Counted from the first letter of the stretch, positions 1 to 5,806 are shown. The stretch is 14,129 nt of DNA from XYD2-FULL-39-9 sp964561035 (GCA_964561035.1 CAZLNR010000019.1:1-14129), one strand, 5' to 3'. A program made the numbers and translations. Notes: a model not told the origin generated them from the letters alone.

Positions 1-216
1 TCGCTGGCGCTTGTTTTGCCGGTAGTTCCAAAACGCGTAAAAGAGTGGGCGTATGCTGGTTTTGGTTTTGACTTTATTTCTGCATTCATCAGTTTGGTAG
101 TAGTTGATGGATTAAATGCAGCTGCTCTTTTTCCAGTTGTTGCTTTGGTAGTGCTGGTAGTTTCATATGTTAGTTATCATAAACTTAATACGGCTCAACA
201 CGTTGAGTCTGTTTAA
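1..216 (+). CDS. DoxX-like small membrane protein, C-terminal part
   Basis: The reading frame is open from base 1, so the gene begins upstream of the window; 71 residues are visible before the TAA at 214-216. The visible part starts SLALVLPVVPKRVKEWAYAG, then has two hydrophobic segments separated by a short loop and ends in a polar tail. The lysine-rich loop followed by KEWAYAGFGFDFISA resembles the DoxX-like (DoxX_2) family, four-helix inner-membrane proteins of poorly defined, possibly redox-related, function. TTG at 16 could be read as a start, but the hydrophobic sequence continues upstream in frame, so truncation by the window edge is more likely. It lies 19 nt upstream of another small membrane protein and probably shares its transcript. 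The family call rests on a short fragment. Confidence 0.6.
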   Translation, partial: SLALVLPVVPKRVKEWAYAGFGFDFISAFISLVVVDGLNAAALFPVVALVVLVVSYVSYHKLNTAQHVESV

Positions 217-235
217 TTTTTATTTACATTAAAAT

Positions 236-667
236 ATGAAACGCTCTCTGTACGTTAAAATCATAACCGTGGTTAGTTTGGCCGGGTTTGCTTTTTCCGG
301 TTATTTGAGCGCCGTAAAATTGTTTACAGCAACATGCGCCTTGCGTGAGCCCTGTCCGTATTTTTTGGGCTATCCTGCCTGCTGGTATGGATTTGGATTA
401 TTTCTAACGCTTACTGTGTTGGCTTTAGCTGCCCTGGCGGGACGTTTGAATGCGCGAAAAACTGCAGTCGCACAGCTTGTTGTAGGTTTGACAGGTGTTG
501 TATTTGCCGGATATTTTACCGTACCTGAAATTGCTCGTTTGCTTTCCGGCGGTTCTTTTTATGCACTGGGTCTACCCACTTGTGCATACGGCTTGATTTT
601 CTATCTGCTCATAAGTGTTCTGGCTATTGTATATTTACGCTCGCCTCAAGAAGGAGGGGGTATCTAA
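236..667 (+). CDS. Four-helix membrane protein with internal two-fold repeat, function unknown
   Basis: A 143-residue protein with four hydrophobic segments (about residues 7-30, 50-70, 78-98, 112-135). The two halves look like a duplication: residues 21-64 (GYLSAVKLF, then YPACWYGFGLFL) align by eye with 91-131 (GYFTVPEIA, then LPTCAYGLIFYL), each placing a C-x-Y-G motif at the start of the second helix of its half. The first half also has Cys34 and Cys40 in the loop. Four helices with loop cysteines recall vitamin K epoxide reductase-like thiol oxidoreductases, but the CxxC active-site pair of that family is absent, so I do not assign the function. ATG at 236 has no SD; the upstream sequence is AT-rich, as for other native genes here. 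It is 19 nt after the DoxX-like gene. No terminator is visible after it. Confidence 0.75.
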   Translation: MKRSLYVKIITVVSLAGFAFSGYLSAVKLFTATCALREPCPYFLGYPACWYGFGLFLTLTVLALAALAGRLNARKTAVAQLVVGLTGVVFAGYFTVPEIARLLSGGSFYALGLPTCAYGLIFYLLISVLAIVYLRSPQEGGGI

Positions 668-679
668 ACACTTATACAC

Positions 680-708
680 TTGACACTGAGTGGTAATTGA
701 TATATACT
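680..708 (+). promoter_or_regulatory. Sigma-70 promoter of the MarR-type regulator
   Basis: TTGACA (680-685), a 17-bp spacer and TATACT (703-708). The predicted start of transcription is near 715, giving a leader of about 22 nt before the ATG at 737. The spacing and both hexamers are close to consensus. Confidence 0.8.
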
Positions 709-738
709 TGAGTTATCATTCTTAATTTAAGTATATAT
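700..738. repeat. 10-bp inverted repeat from the -10 box to the start codon, candidate operator
   Basis: ATATATACTT (700-709) and AAGTATATAT (729-738) are perfect inverted copies 19 nt apart. The left arm contains the -10 hexamer and the right arm contains the first two bases of the ATG. MarR proteins usually bind AT-rich palindromes at their own promoter, so autorepression is the natural reading. In RNA only the right arm and part of the spacer would be transcribed, so this is more likely a DNA site than an RNA hairpin. Confidence 0.5.
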
Positions 739-1171
739 GTCTTCTGTGCACCCAGCTATAAAGTTTTTTATTAGCTTAGCTAAAACTCAATCTATATTAA
801 CCAATCGATTTGATCGCGGTTTGGGGGGCTTGGGTTTTAGCGAGTTTTTAATATTATATTATATTAGCCAGGCTGAAGAGCAAAAAATTAGCCGTATTGA
901 GCTGGCTAAAAAAATTGGCATGACCGCTTCGGGGGTTACGCGATTATTGCTGCCTATGGAAAAAGTACATTTGGTTAAAAGCGGACCTGTAGAACACGAT
1001 GCCCGTATTCGTTTTGTGCTAATGACTTCTGCGGGCAAAGAAAAATTGTCCGAAGCTCTTGAACGATTGGAGATGTATGCGGAAGATTTTGTGTCTGCGG
1101 ATAAAATCAAAGAATTAGAAAAATTATCTGGTTTGCTGGTAGAAATTGGCGGCAGGGCTCTAATGGCTTAG
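737..1171 (+). CDS. MarR-family transcriptional regulator
   Basis: A 144-residue cytoplasmic DNA-binding protein of normal MarR length. The winged helix-turn-helix covers about residues 52-98: helix SRIELAKKIGM, recognition helix TASGVTRLLLPMEK (63-76), then the wing with D88-A-R followed by VLMTSAGKEKL, the usual wing-to-helix sequence. The flanking helices (6-45 and 103-140) would form the dimer and ligand-binding region. It has its own consensus promoter and terminator, so it is a single-gene unit. A perfect inverted repeat over the -10 box and start codon suggests autoregulation. Its targets cannot be read from sequence; the downstream MgtC-type gene is a candidate by position only. No SD is present. 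A short antisense open frame inside it is a shadow. Confidence 0.88.
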   Translation: MSSVHPAIKFFISLAKTQSILTNRFDRGLGGLGFSEFLILYYISQAEEQKISRIELAKKIGMTASGVTRLLLPMEKVHLVKSGPVEHDARIRFVLMTSAGKEKLSEALERLEMYAEDFVSADKIKELEKLSGLLVEIGGRALMA

Positions 1172-1189
1172 AAATATAGTTTTGATTTT

Positions 1190-1223
1190 AAAAAAGCTTC
1201 GTATTAATATGCGAAGTTTTTTT
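1190..1223. terminator. Intrinsic terminator after the MarR-type gene
   Basis: A stem of about 15 bp: AAAAAAGCTTCGTAT pairs with the sequence ending GCGAAGTTTTTTT across a TAAT loop, with two wobble pairs, ending in a run of seven T. The A run on the other side would let it work in both directions. Confidence 0.88.
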
Positions 1224-1282
1224 ATCTGGACAGGATATTCATTTTCTAATAAACTAGCAATAGGCTTTAACAATATATTTAT

Positions 1283-2596
1283 ATGTTTACAGGGTTATTT
1301 TCCAAATTAGTGCTTGCGATTATTTTAGGAGCGACAATTGGTTTAGAGCGGGAAGGCAGTAAGCAGGGGCCAGGCGCTCTTGGCGGAATTCGTACCTATT
1401 CGCTTATTGCTCTTGTGGGTGCGCTGGTAGGCGTATTTTTTACAAACAACTTTTCTTCTCTGGCGCTTTTGGTTGCGGGAGGGCTGTTTATACTTCTTAT
1501 TTCTTATTATGTTTCAGGCGTAACTGTTACGAGTGATTTTGGCCTTACCACAGAACTGTCAGTAATAATTACGTTTCTTATAGGCTTGCTGCTGGTTCTA
1601 AATATTATTCCGCTTCAGATTATTGTGGCAGTTTTTGTAATGCTTATGCTTATTTTGTCTATAAAATCAAAAACAAGCCAATTGATCGCCGGTATTTCTC
1701 GAGAAGAGCTTCAGTCGTTTATCAGTTATGCTGTAATTGCGTTGGTGATTCTGCCGTTTTTGCCCGATGTCGGTTATACATTATCTGATATTCCAGTATT
1801 GCCGTCTATTATGAGCGGTCTTGGAATAGACATGGGGCAATTCAGTTTGCTGGAATTAATCAATCCTCGCAAGGTCTGGTTTATTGTGGTGCTTATTACC
1901 GGCATAGATGTGTTTGGGTATATTTTAGGGAAAATTGTTGGCAATAAAAAAGGATTTGCGTTTACAAGCTTTATAGCAGGATTTGTCTCATCTACATCCG
2001 CAACTCAGTCTTTGGCTCAAAAAAGCAAAAAAGTTTCAACAGCAAATTACCTAGTCGGGGCTGCATTGTTGGCAAATCTCGCTAGTTTTTTACAGGTATT
2101 TTTACTGGTCGGTCCGCTCAATCCCAAATGGCTTGTTTTTATTGGCCCTAGTATTCTGCTTATGGTTTTGGTTGCCGGTGTGTTTGCTTTTTTTCTTCTG
2201 AAGAAAAAAGAATCTGACGCGTCAGATTCGCAAGAGGTAAAATCAGCTAAAATATTTTCTTTGATCCCGGCATTAAAATTTGCCGGCATTTTAATAGCAG
2301 TGAAAATTATTACTAAAATTTCTTTGCTTGTATTTGGCAAATCCGGTTTTGTAATCAGCTCAGTTATTGCGTCTTTGGCGGGGCTTGATGCAATTTTAGT
2401 TAACTTGGCTGAAATGGCCGGTCGAACTATCTCTTTTGAATTCGCATTTATTACTTTTGTTTTAGTAAACGCCACCAATTTGCTTAGTAAAACCGTATAT
2501 TCTTTTTTACAAGGTACGAAAAGATTTGCGGCATTATTTTTTGTATCTGCGCTAGCCGTTATTTGCGCGAGTGCTGCCTATTTACTTGTTGTTTAA
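1283..2596 (+). CDS. MgtC/DUF4010-type integral membrane protein
   Basis: A 437-residue very hydrophobic protein with about 11-12 predicted helices. The N-terminal 140 residues match the MgtC/SapB domain: helix, then G20-L-E-R-E-G, a Gly-rich loop and GGIRTYSLIALVGAL (34-48), the most conserved MgtC stretch. A polar loop (about 136-142) leads to a longer C-terminal membrane region resembling DUF4010, with a charged cytoplasmic loop rich in Lys, Ser and Asp near residues 309-324. MgtC-like proteins are linked to magnesium limitation and membrane potential, but no transport activity is firmly established for this long fused form. It follows the MarR terminator by 59 nt; no convincing promoter was found there, although the 1224-1282 stretch is AT-rich. 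It starts at ATG 1283 without SD. The stop is 66 nt before the next gene, which has its own promoter. Confidence 0.85.
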   Translation: MFTGLFSKLVLAIILGATIGLEREGSKQGPGALGGIRTYSLIALVGALVGVFFTNNFSSLALLVAGGLFILLISYYVSGVTVTSDFGLTTELSVIITFLIGLLLVLNIIPLQIIVAVFVMLMLILSIKSKTSQLIAGISREELQSFISYAVIALVILPFLPDVGYTLSDIPVLPSIMSGLGIDMGQFSLLELINPRKVWFIVVLITGIDVFGYILGKIVGNKKGFAFTSFIAGFVSSTSATQSLAQKSKKVSTANYLVGAALLANLASFLQVFLLVGPLNPKWLVFIGPSILLMVLVAGVFAFFLLKKKESDASDSQEVKSAKIFSLIPALKFAGILIAVKIITKISLLVFGKSGFVISSVIASLAGLDAILVNLAEMAGRTISFEFAFITFVLVNATNLLSKTVYSFLQGTKRFAALFFVSALAVICASAAYLLVV

Positions 2597-2612
2597 TGAG
2601 CAAGTTTGGTAG

Positions 2613-2641
2613 TGGACAGGTCGTTTGGCAGGGTTTATAAT
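2613..2641 (+). promoter_or_regulatory. Sigma-70 promoter for the 2663-4131 unit
   Basis: TGGACA (2613-2618), 17-bp spacer, TATAAT (2636-2641). Predicted transcription start is near 2648, leaving about 15 nt before ATG 2663. The -10 is perfect consensus; further TA-rich sequence follows it. Confidence 0.75.
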
Positions 2642-2662
2642 ATATAATATATTTACATCTCT

Positions 2663-3079
2663 ATGTTCCAAGAAAATAAACCAAACATGTCAACGCCGCC
2701 CCGCCATTACTATGGCGATATTGTGCGCAAATTATTTTTAGCCGCTGGTGTTTTAATGCTTGCCACGCTGGCTATTTTTTCATCACTCATTACCGTATCG
2801 CTGCCATTTTCCGTGGCGGCAATTATTGTGCTCGCATTTCTATCCGGTCTTGAAAGCCCTAATCATAAAACAATTGTAATGATAAACACGATGGCGGCTG
2901 CAATCGGCTGCGGGTTCTTCCAGTATACGGCAGTGCAGTATTATCTTTCTTCCACAACGAGCATGGATATTGATTGGGCGTATTTTGCGGTCAATCAAGC
3001 GCTTGCGTTTATATTTTTTATTGCGTTGTACTATAGCAGTAAAACTGTGCGCGCATGGAAACAGATACAGACTAAGTAA
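2663..3079 (+). CDS. Small four-helix membrane protein, function unknown
   Basis: 138 residues. A polar N-terminus containing PRHYYGDIVRKLF is followed by four hydrophobic segments (about 22-42, 47-65, 70-92, 107-125) and a short basic tail, VRAWKQIQTK. I know no function for it. The mix of basic N-terminus and basic tail predicts both ends in the cytoplasm. ATG 2663 is used because a strong promoter lies about 15 nt upstream of it in predicted transcript terms; Met9 (2687) is an alternative that would also keep all four helices. It is followed after 23 nt by the DUF4349 gene, with no terminator between, so the two are probably cotranscribed. Confidence 0.75.
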   Translation: MFQENKPNMSTPPRHYYGDIVRKLFLAAGVLMLATLAIFSSLITVSLPFSVAAIIVLAFLSGLESPNHKTIVMINTMAAAIGCGFFQYTAVQYYLSSTTSMDIDWAYFAVNQALAFIFFIALYYSSKTVRAWKQIQTK

Positions 3080-3102
3080 ACTTATTTTTAAGCATATATA
3101 GT

Positions 3103-4131
3103 ATGGAATTTTTTAAGAATCAAAATATAAAACCGCTAACCATTTTCAAGATGACAATTTTGGCTGTTTTGTGCGTATCGGTGCTGGTGTTTGTGGTGAG
3201 TCTTATTAACAACACTGTGCGGCCGATGGCAAATCGCCAAAATAAAATAGCAACTTCAGCGGTAGCTCCATCATACGGGGTGGCTGAAGATGCGATATAT
3301 TTTAACGGTAAAATGGGCGGGGGTATGGCCGATTTGTCGGTGCAAAATATTATGCCTGTTCCATATCCGCAGGGTACAACTGGCAATACTGCCGAACAAT
3401 TTGAGGTTACCGATTACAGCGCGACCATTGAGGCTAGAAATAAAGAAGAGGTTTGCAGCCAGGTTTCTGGTTTAAAAAGCTTATCGTATGTAATTTTTGA
3501 AAACGCACAGGAGTCGGATCGTAATTGTAACTATACTTTTAAAGTTGAAAAAAATCATGTAGCAGAAATTTTGGCAAAGATTAAAGATTTAGATCCAAAA
3601 GATTTGTATGAAAATACTCGCACGATAAAACGCCAGCTAGATGATTTTACTAGTCAAACAGAAATTTTAGAAAAAAAATTATCATCAATTGATGACACGC
3701 TTAAAAATGCCGTAGCTGCCTATGATCAGATTAGCGCTTTGGCAGCACGCACTCAAGATGTGGCAAGTTTGGCAAAAATTATTGATAGCAAATTGCAGGT
3801 TATTGAACGATTAACCCAGGAAAAAATAAATGTAAGCCAGCAGCTTGATTATTTAGCTAAAGCTAAGGCTGAAGAAATGGATAAATTAGCGTACACGTAT
3901 TTCAATGTCAATATTTATGAAAATAAATATTTTGATGGAGAAAATCTAAAAGATTCTTGGGTGGCAGCCGTGCAAAATTTTGTATACAGTGTAAATATCG
4001 CTGTACAAAATGCAACCATCAATTTACTGGCAACACTTCTTAAACTGCTGCCGTACTTAGTGTATGCCTTGATAATTTTTGTCTTGGCAAAATATGGCTG
4101 GAAATCTCTAAAGAATAGCTGGAATAAATAA
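3103..4131 (+). CDS. DUF4349-type membrane-anchored coiled-coil protein
   Basis: 342 residues. Helix 1 (about 14-36) anchors the protein, a long external stretch follows, and a second helix lies near the C-terminus (about 311-330) with a basic tail KYGWKSLKNSWNK. Between them are a low-complexity linker (50-98), a small alpha/beta segment containing YSATIEARNKEEVCSQVSG (105-123) and NYTFKVEKNHVAEILAKI (143-160), then a heptad-rich coiled coil (about 165-260). This order (anchor, beta-alpha domain, long coiled coil, C-terminal helix) is that of DUF4349 proteins, whose function is unknown. Many family members are lipoproteins; here there is no lipobox and a plain helix anchors the protein. Two cysteines (118, 142) flank the folded segment and could pair. 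It ends a two-gene unit closed by the strong terminator at 4151-4179. No SD. Confidence 0.8.
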   Translation: MEFFKNQNIKPLTIFKMTILAVLCVSVLVFVVSLINNTVRPMANRQNKIATSAVAPSYGVAEDAIYFNGKMGGGMADLSVQNIMPVPYPQGTTGNTAEQFEVTDYSATIEARNKEEVCSQVSGLKSLSYVIFENAQESDRNCNYTFKVEKNHVAEILAKIKDLDPKDLYENTRTIKRQLDDFTSQTEILEKKLSSIDDTLKNAVAAYDQISALAARTQDVASLAKIIDSKLQVIERLTQEKINVSQQLDYLAKAKAEEMDKLAYTYFNVNIYENKYFDGENLKDSWVAAVQNFVYSVNIAVQNATINLLATLLKLLPYLVYALIIFVLAKYGWKSLKNSWNK

Positions 4132-4150
4132 AAAGATTTTAACATAAAAC

Positions 4151-4179
4151 AAAAACCACCTGTATTCAAGGTGGTTTTT
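4151..4179. terminator. Bidirectional intrinsic terminator between DUF4349 gene and cassette 1
   Basis: AAAAACCACC (4151-4160) pairs perfectly with GGTGGTTTTT (4170-4179); one more T-A pair leaves a 7-nt loop. T runs follow on both strands. It ends the + strand unit and can also stop transcripts arriving from cassette 1 on the - strand. Confidence 0.9.
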
Positions 4180-4185
4180 GTTTGG

Positions 4186-4232
4186 ATCACGAGTCAATTT
4201 ATATAATGGCGCGCCTCGTGATGGTGCGCGCC
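4186..4232 (-). repeat. Two mutually exclusive hairpins at the 3' end of cassette 1
   Basis: GGCGCGC (4208-4214) pairs with GCGCGCC (4226-4232) across 11 nt. The loop sequence CTCGTGAT (4215-4222) is also a perfect inverted copy of ATCACGAG (4186-4193), so a second hairpin is possible but not both at once. There is no T run after the GC stem on the - strand; termination probably relies on the 4151-4179 hairpin just beyond. Confidence 0.6.
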
Positions 4233-4251
4233 TGCCTCCCGCTGTCGCTGC

Positions 4252-4746
4252 TTATGGGGCGACCAGGATTCGTGTGAACAGCGGGTTGAAATGACAGTTG
4301 AAGCGCGGCGGCAGTTGCCGCAGCTTCAACATGTCTCCATCAAATTGCCCGTTTCCCGGTGGAACAGCCATCAAGCTCTCGATGAGCACGACCCGACAGT
4401 ATCCCGCGTTGTTTAGCGGGATGGTGACGGGTTTGGTGTCGGCCAGTGCGTGCCAGTATGGCGTGTCAGTGGAGCAATACATCCGCAACTCCGTGACAGG
4501 CCGAGTGATCCGCTCCTGGGGAGCAAGAATCACTTCCAGGCTGTCGCCGACCTCTGCGCTTAGCGGCTCGTCGTCGGCCCCTGTTGGTTGGGGGTGGTGG
4601 TGCTGGCTCAGCACCCGAACTGCGCTGCTGTGCCTCGGCATCTTGGAGGACGTTGGTGGTGGGGAGGTCGCGAGCAGACCGATGATTACCGTGATCGCAA
4701 TTAGTGCGACCGCAATGCTCATCGTTTCCCATTTTTCAGAGCGCAT
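4252..4746 (-). CDS. Membrane-anchored protein of unknown function, GC-rich cassette gene
   Basis: 164 residues. A short basic N-terminus precedes a hydrophobic helix (about 9-27, SIAVALIAITVIIGLLATS), so it is anchored or exported. Next come a Pro/Ser/His-rich linker (28-60, with HHHPQP) and a compact domain (about 60-164) with alternating hydrophobic residues suggesting beta strands and cysteines at 91, 117 and 151. I do not recognise the family. Codons are GC-rich (CGG, CTG, ATC, GTC) unlike neighbours. ATG 4746 is chosen because AGGAGA (4753-4758) lies exactly 6 nt upstream; Met9 (4722) has no SD. Overlapping open frames on the other strand (4298-4786) and in another - frame (4466-4732) lack these signals. 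It runs in the same direction as greA, whose stop is 184 nt upstream, but has its own promoter. Confidence 0.72.
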   Translation of the reverse strand: MRSEKWETMSIAVALIAITVIIGLLATSPPPTSSKMPRHSSAVRVLSQHHHPQPTGADDEPLSAEVGDSLEVILAPQERITRPVTELRMYCSTDTPYWHALADTKPVTIPLNNAGYCRVVLIESLMAVPPGNGQFDGDMLKLRQLPPRFNCHFNPLFTRILVAP

Positions 4747-4752
4747 GACGTC

Positions 4753-4773
4753 TCTCCTGTGGCATTTCTGCCA
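4753..4773 (-). promoter_or_regulatory. Shine-Dalgarno with hairpin directly upstream (cassette 1)
   Basis: On the - strand TGGCA-GAAA-TGCCA (4773-4760, five pairs, GNRA-type tetraloop) is followed by one C, then AGGAGA (4758-4753), then GACGTC and the ATG. The SD-to-start spacing is 6 nt. The unit at 9437-9466 has the same order and the same spacing with different stem bases. Confidence 0.75.
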
Positions 4774-4789
4774 GCTGGGCGGTTAGTAG

Positions 4790-4843
4790 TACAAGAAGAG
4801 GTAAATGTACAAAAATAAAATTGTACACACACCTCTTCTTGTA
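4790..4843 (-). repeat. Long leader hairpin of cassette 1
   Basis: Perfect 13-bp arms, TACAAGAAGAGGT (4790-4802) and ACCTCTTCTTGTA (4831-4843). Inside, after an unpaired 3-nt spacer on each side, two copies of TGTACA (4806-4811, 4822-4827) extend the stem by six pairs around a 10-nt A/T loop. It lies inside the predicted 5' leader. No T run follows on the - strand, so it is not a plain terminator. Confidence 0.85.
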
Positions 4844-4844
4844 A

Positions 4845-4875
4845 TTTTGTTAAAGAACAAAATGTCTTAACGACA
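4845..4875 (-). repeat. Two small leader hairpins at the 5' end of the cassette 1 transcript
   Basis: TTTTGTT (4845-4851) and AACAAAA (4856-4862) form a perfect 7-bp stem with a 4-nt loop; directly next to it TGTC (4863-4866) and GACA (4872-4875) form a 4-bp stem. With 4790-4843 and 4760-4773 they make a leader almost wholly composed of consecutive stem-loops. Confidence 0.6.
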
Positions 4876-4879
4876 CCAT

Positions 4880-4908
4880 AGCATAGCAAAACCTTCTGGT
4901 TTTGTCAA
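4880..4908 (-). promoter_or_regulatory. Promoter of cassette 1 with a palindrome filling the spacer
   Basis: On the - strand TTGACA (4908-4903), 17-bp spacer, TATGCT (4885-4880). Predicted start near 4873, so the leader is about 127 nt. The spacer is occupied by a palindrome, CAAAACC (4887-4893), TTCT, GGTTTTG (4898-4904), with 7-bp arms, a good position for a repressor. The -35 lies 22 nt beyond the greA stop codon. Confidence 0.8.
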
Positions 4909-4930
4909 TGTTGGCGGGCGATGTAATCGT

Positions 4931-5431
4931 TTATTCTATCCCGATCACGGTGTAACCGATTTCCTTTTCGCTTGATTTTATCTGTACAGTATCGCCAATT
5001 TTTTTCCCCAATAGAGCGGTGCCAAGAGGGGAGACGTGTGAAATAATACCTTTGGTAGGGTCGGTTTCAGATGAGCCCAGGATAAGATATTTTTTTTCTT
5101 TTTCACCGTTGGTTATGGTGACCGTATGGCCGACCTGTACTGTGTCGACAGTGTTTGGGTTTGAGATTATTTCAGCGTTGTTAAGCTGGTGTTCTATGGT
5201 GAGGATACTGCTGTTTATGCCGCGCAATTTGCCTTTGGCAAGCTGGTATTCAACATTCTCAGAAAAATCTCCAAGTTCTGCCAGGCGACGCACTTCTTCT
5301 GCAGCTTTAGGCCGGCTATAATTCTTTAGCCGATCAAGTTTTTCTTGCAGCTCCTTTGCCTTAGTTTCAGTTAGCATGTGGTCTTGTTTCATTTGGCTGT
5401 ATTTGCCTGGTTTTCTATATGGTACTCGCAT
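4931..5431 (-). CDS. greA: Transcript cleavage factor GreA
   Basis: 166 residues. GreA inserts its coiled-coil tip into the RNA polymerase secondary channel and stimulates cleavage of backtracked RNA. The coiled coil spans about 20-88; the acidic tip GDFSEN (54-59) carries the D and E residues that support cleavage. The C-terminal FKBP-like domain (about 90-166) includes VSPLGTALLGKKIGDTV (133-149), the usual GreA signature. The N-terminus has about 20 residues, RVPYRKPGKYSQMKQDH, before the canonical start region, as I recall for CPR homologues; Met14 and Met19 are later alternatives but a promoter predicts transcription starting about 13 nt before ATG 5431. No SD. It lies downstream of rpmA on the same strand, separated by the rpmA terminator and its own promoter. 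No terminator is visible after it, so some transcripts may enter cassette 1. Confidence 0.95.
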   Translation of the reverse strand: MRVPYRKPGKYSQMKQDHMLTETKAKELQEKLDRLKNYSRPKAAEEVRRLAELGDFSENVEYQLAKGKLRGINSSILTIEHQLNNAEIISNPNTVDTVQVGHTVTITNGEKEKKYLILGSSETDPTKGIISHVSPLGTALLGKKIGDTVQIKSSEKEIGYTVIGIE

Positions 5432-5450
5432 AAAGTTATAGGATTATAGA

Positions 5451-5479
5451 AATGTAACATTGTGTGTAGATGCTGTCAA
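5451..5479 (-). promoter_or_regulatory. Sigma-70 promoter of greA
   Basis: On the - strand TTGACA (5479-5474), 17-bp spacer, TACATT (5456-5451). The predicted transcript starts near 5444, about 13 nt before the ATG. The -35 sits directly after the rpmA terminator. Confidence 0.75.
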
Positions 5480-5484
5480 TGTAC

Positions 5485-5514
5485 AAAAAAACCTCGTATG
5501 GAACGAGGTTTTTT
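5485..5514. terminator. Intrinsic terminator of rpmA
   Basis: CCTCGT (5492-5497) pairs with ACGAGG (5503-5508) over a 5-nt loop; A and T runs extend the stem and give a T tract on both strands. It lies 16 nt after the rpmA stop on the - strand. Confidence 0.9.
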
Positions 5515-5530
5515 GTTTTTTGAGATAATC

Positions 5531-5806
5531 TTATTCTTCAATGTTGACAAACTTAGTCATTTTCATTGTTCCGTCAAAACGACGTCGTTTGCGCTGGCTG
5601 AATTTTACTTTTCCGTCTGCCATAGCAAACAAAGTATCGTCGCTGCCTTTTTTAACATTTTTTCCAGGGTAAAATTTAGTGCCGCGCTGGCGAACAATAA
5701 TCATACCTTTGCTGGCAGTTTCACCATTGTGGAGTTTGATGCCAAGGCGTTTCGATGTAGAATCACGACCCAGCCGCGTAGATCCACCTGCTTTTTTATG
5801 GGACAT
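5531..5806 (-). CDS. rpmA: 50S ribosomal protein L27
   Basis: 91 residues, slightly longer than many bacterial L27 proteins through a Lys/Arg-rich end (KFSQRKRRRFDGTMKMTKFV). L27 lies near the peptidyl transferase centre of the large subunit; its flexible N-terminus reaches towards the tRNA ends. The signature is clear: MSHKKAGGSTRLGRDS (1-16), KRLGIK, then IIVRQRGTKFYPGKNV (36-51) and TLFAMADGKV (58-67). There is no N-terminal extension of the kind that needs proteolytic removal in Firmicutes, so it is active as translated. The usual partner L21 (rplU) is not next to it; the upstream side is a divergent operon. It has a near-perfect promoter and its own terminator, so it is a single-gene unit. 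No SD precedes the ATG. Confidence 0.97.
   Translation of the reverse strand: MSHKKAGGSTRLGRDSTSKRLGIKLHNGETASKGMIIVRQRGTKFYPGKNVKKGSDDTLFAMADGKVKFSQRKRRRFDGTMKMTKFVNIEE

Larger units (their letters stand above)
4186..4908 (-). other. GC-rich single-gene cassette 1 (promoter, structured leader, CDS, hairpin tail)
   Basis: A unit of sharply different composition set between the DUF4349 terminator and the end of greA. A counted 60-base sample at 4501-4560 is 38/60 GC against 24/60 for a native sample at 7681-7740. It holds its own promoter (4880-4908), a leader of about 127 nt with consecutive stem-loops, an SD (absent from native genes), one reading frame and a GC-rich hairpin tail. No transposase, integrase, terminal inverted repeat or clear target duplication is seen, so calling it mobile is an inference from composition and from its similarity in design to the unit at 9320-10265. 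The promoter and leader are AT-richer than the CDS, so exact borders are uncertain. Confidence 0.55.

Noticed and set aside
1224..1282. Promoter for the MgtC-type gene starting TGGACA at 1227
   Set aside because: No -10 box lies at a 16-18 bp spacing; the candidate TAAT sequences are 14 bp away. Left unassigned.
4298..4786. Long + strand open frame antisense to the cassette 1 gene (and a second - strand frame at 4466-4732)
   Set aside because: GC-rich DNA gives long open frames by chance. Only the 4746-4252 frame has an SD at 6 nt, a promoter and leader, and a sensible anchored protein.
4186..4908. Integron attC cassette
   Set aside because: The conserved GTTRRRY/RYYYAAC core pairs were not found in the expected arrangement at the ends of either unit, and no integrase is in the window. 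Integron cassettes also normally lack their own promoters.
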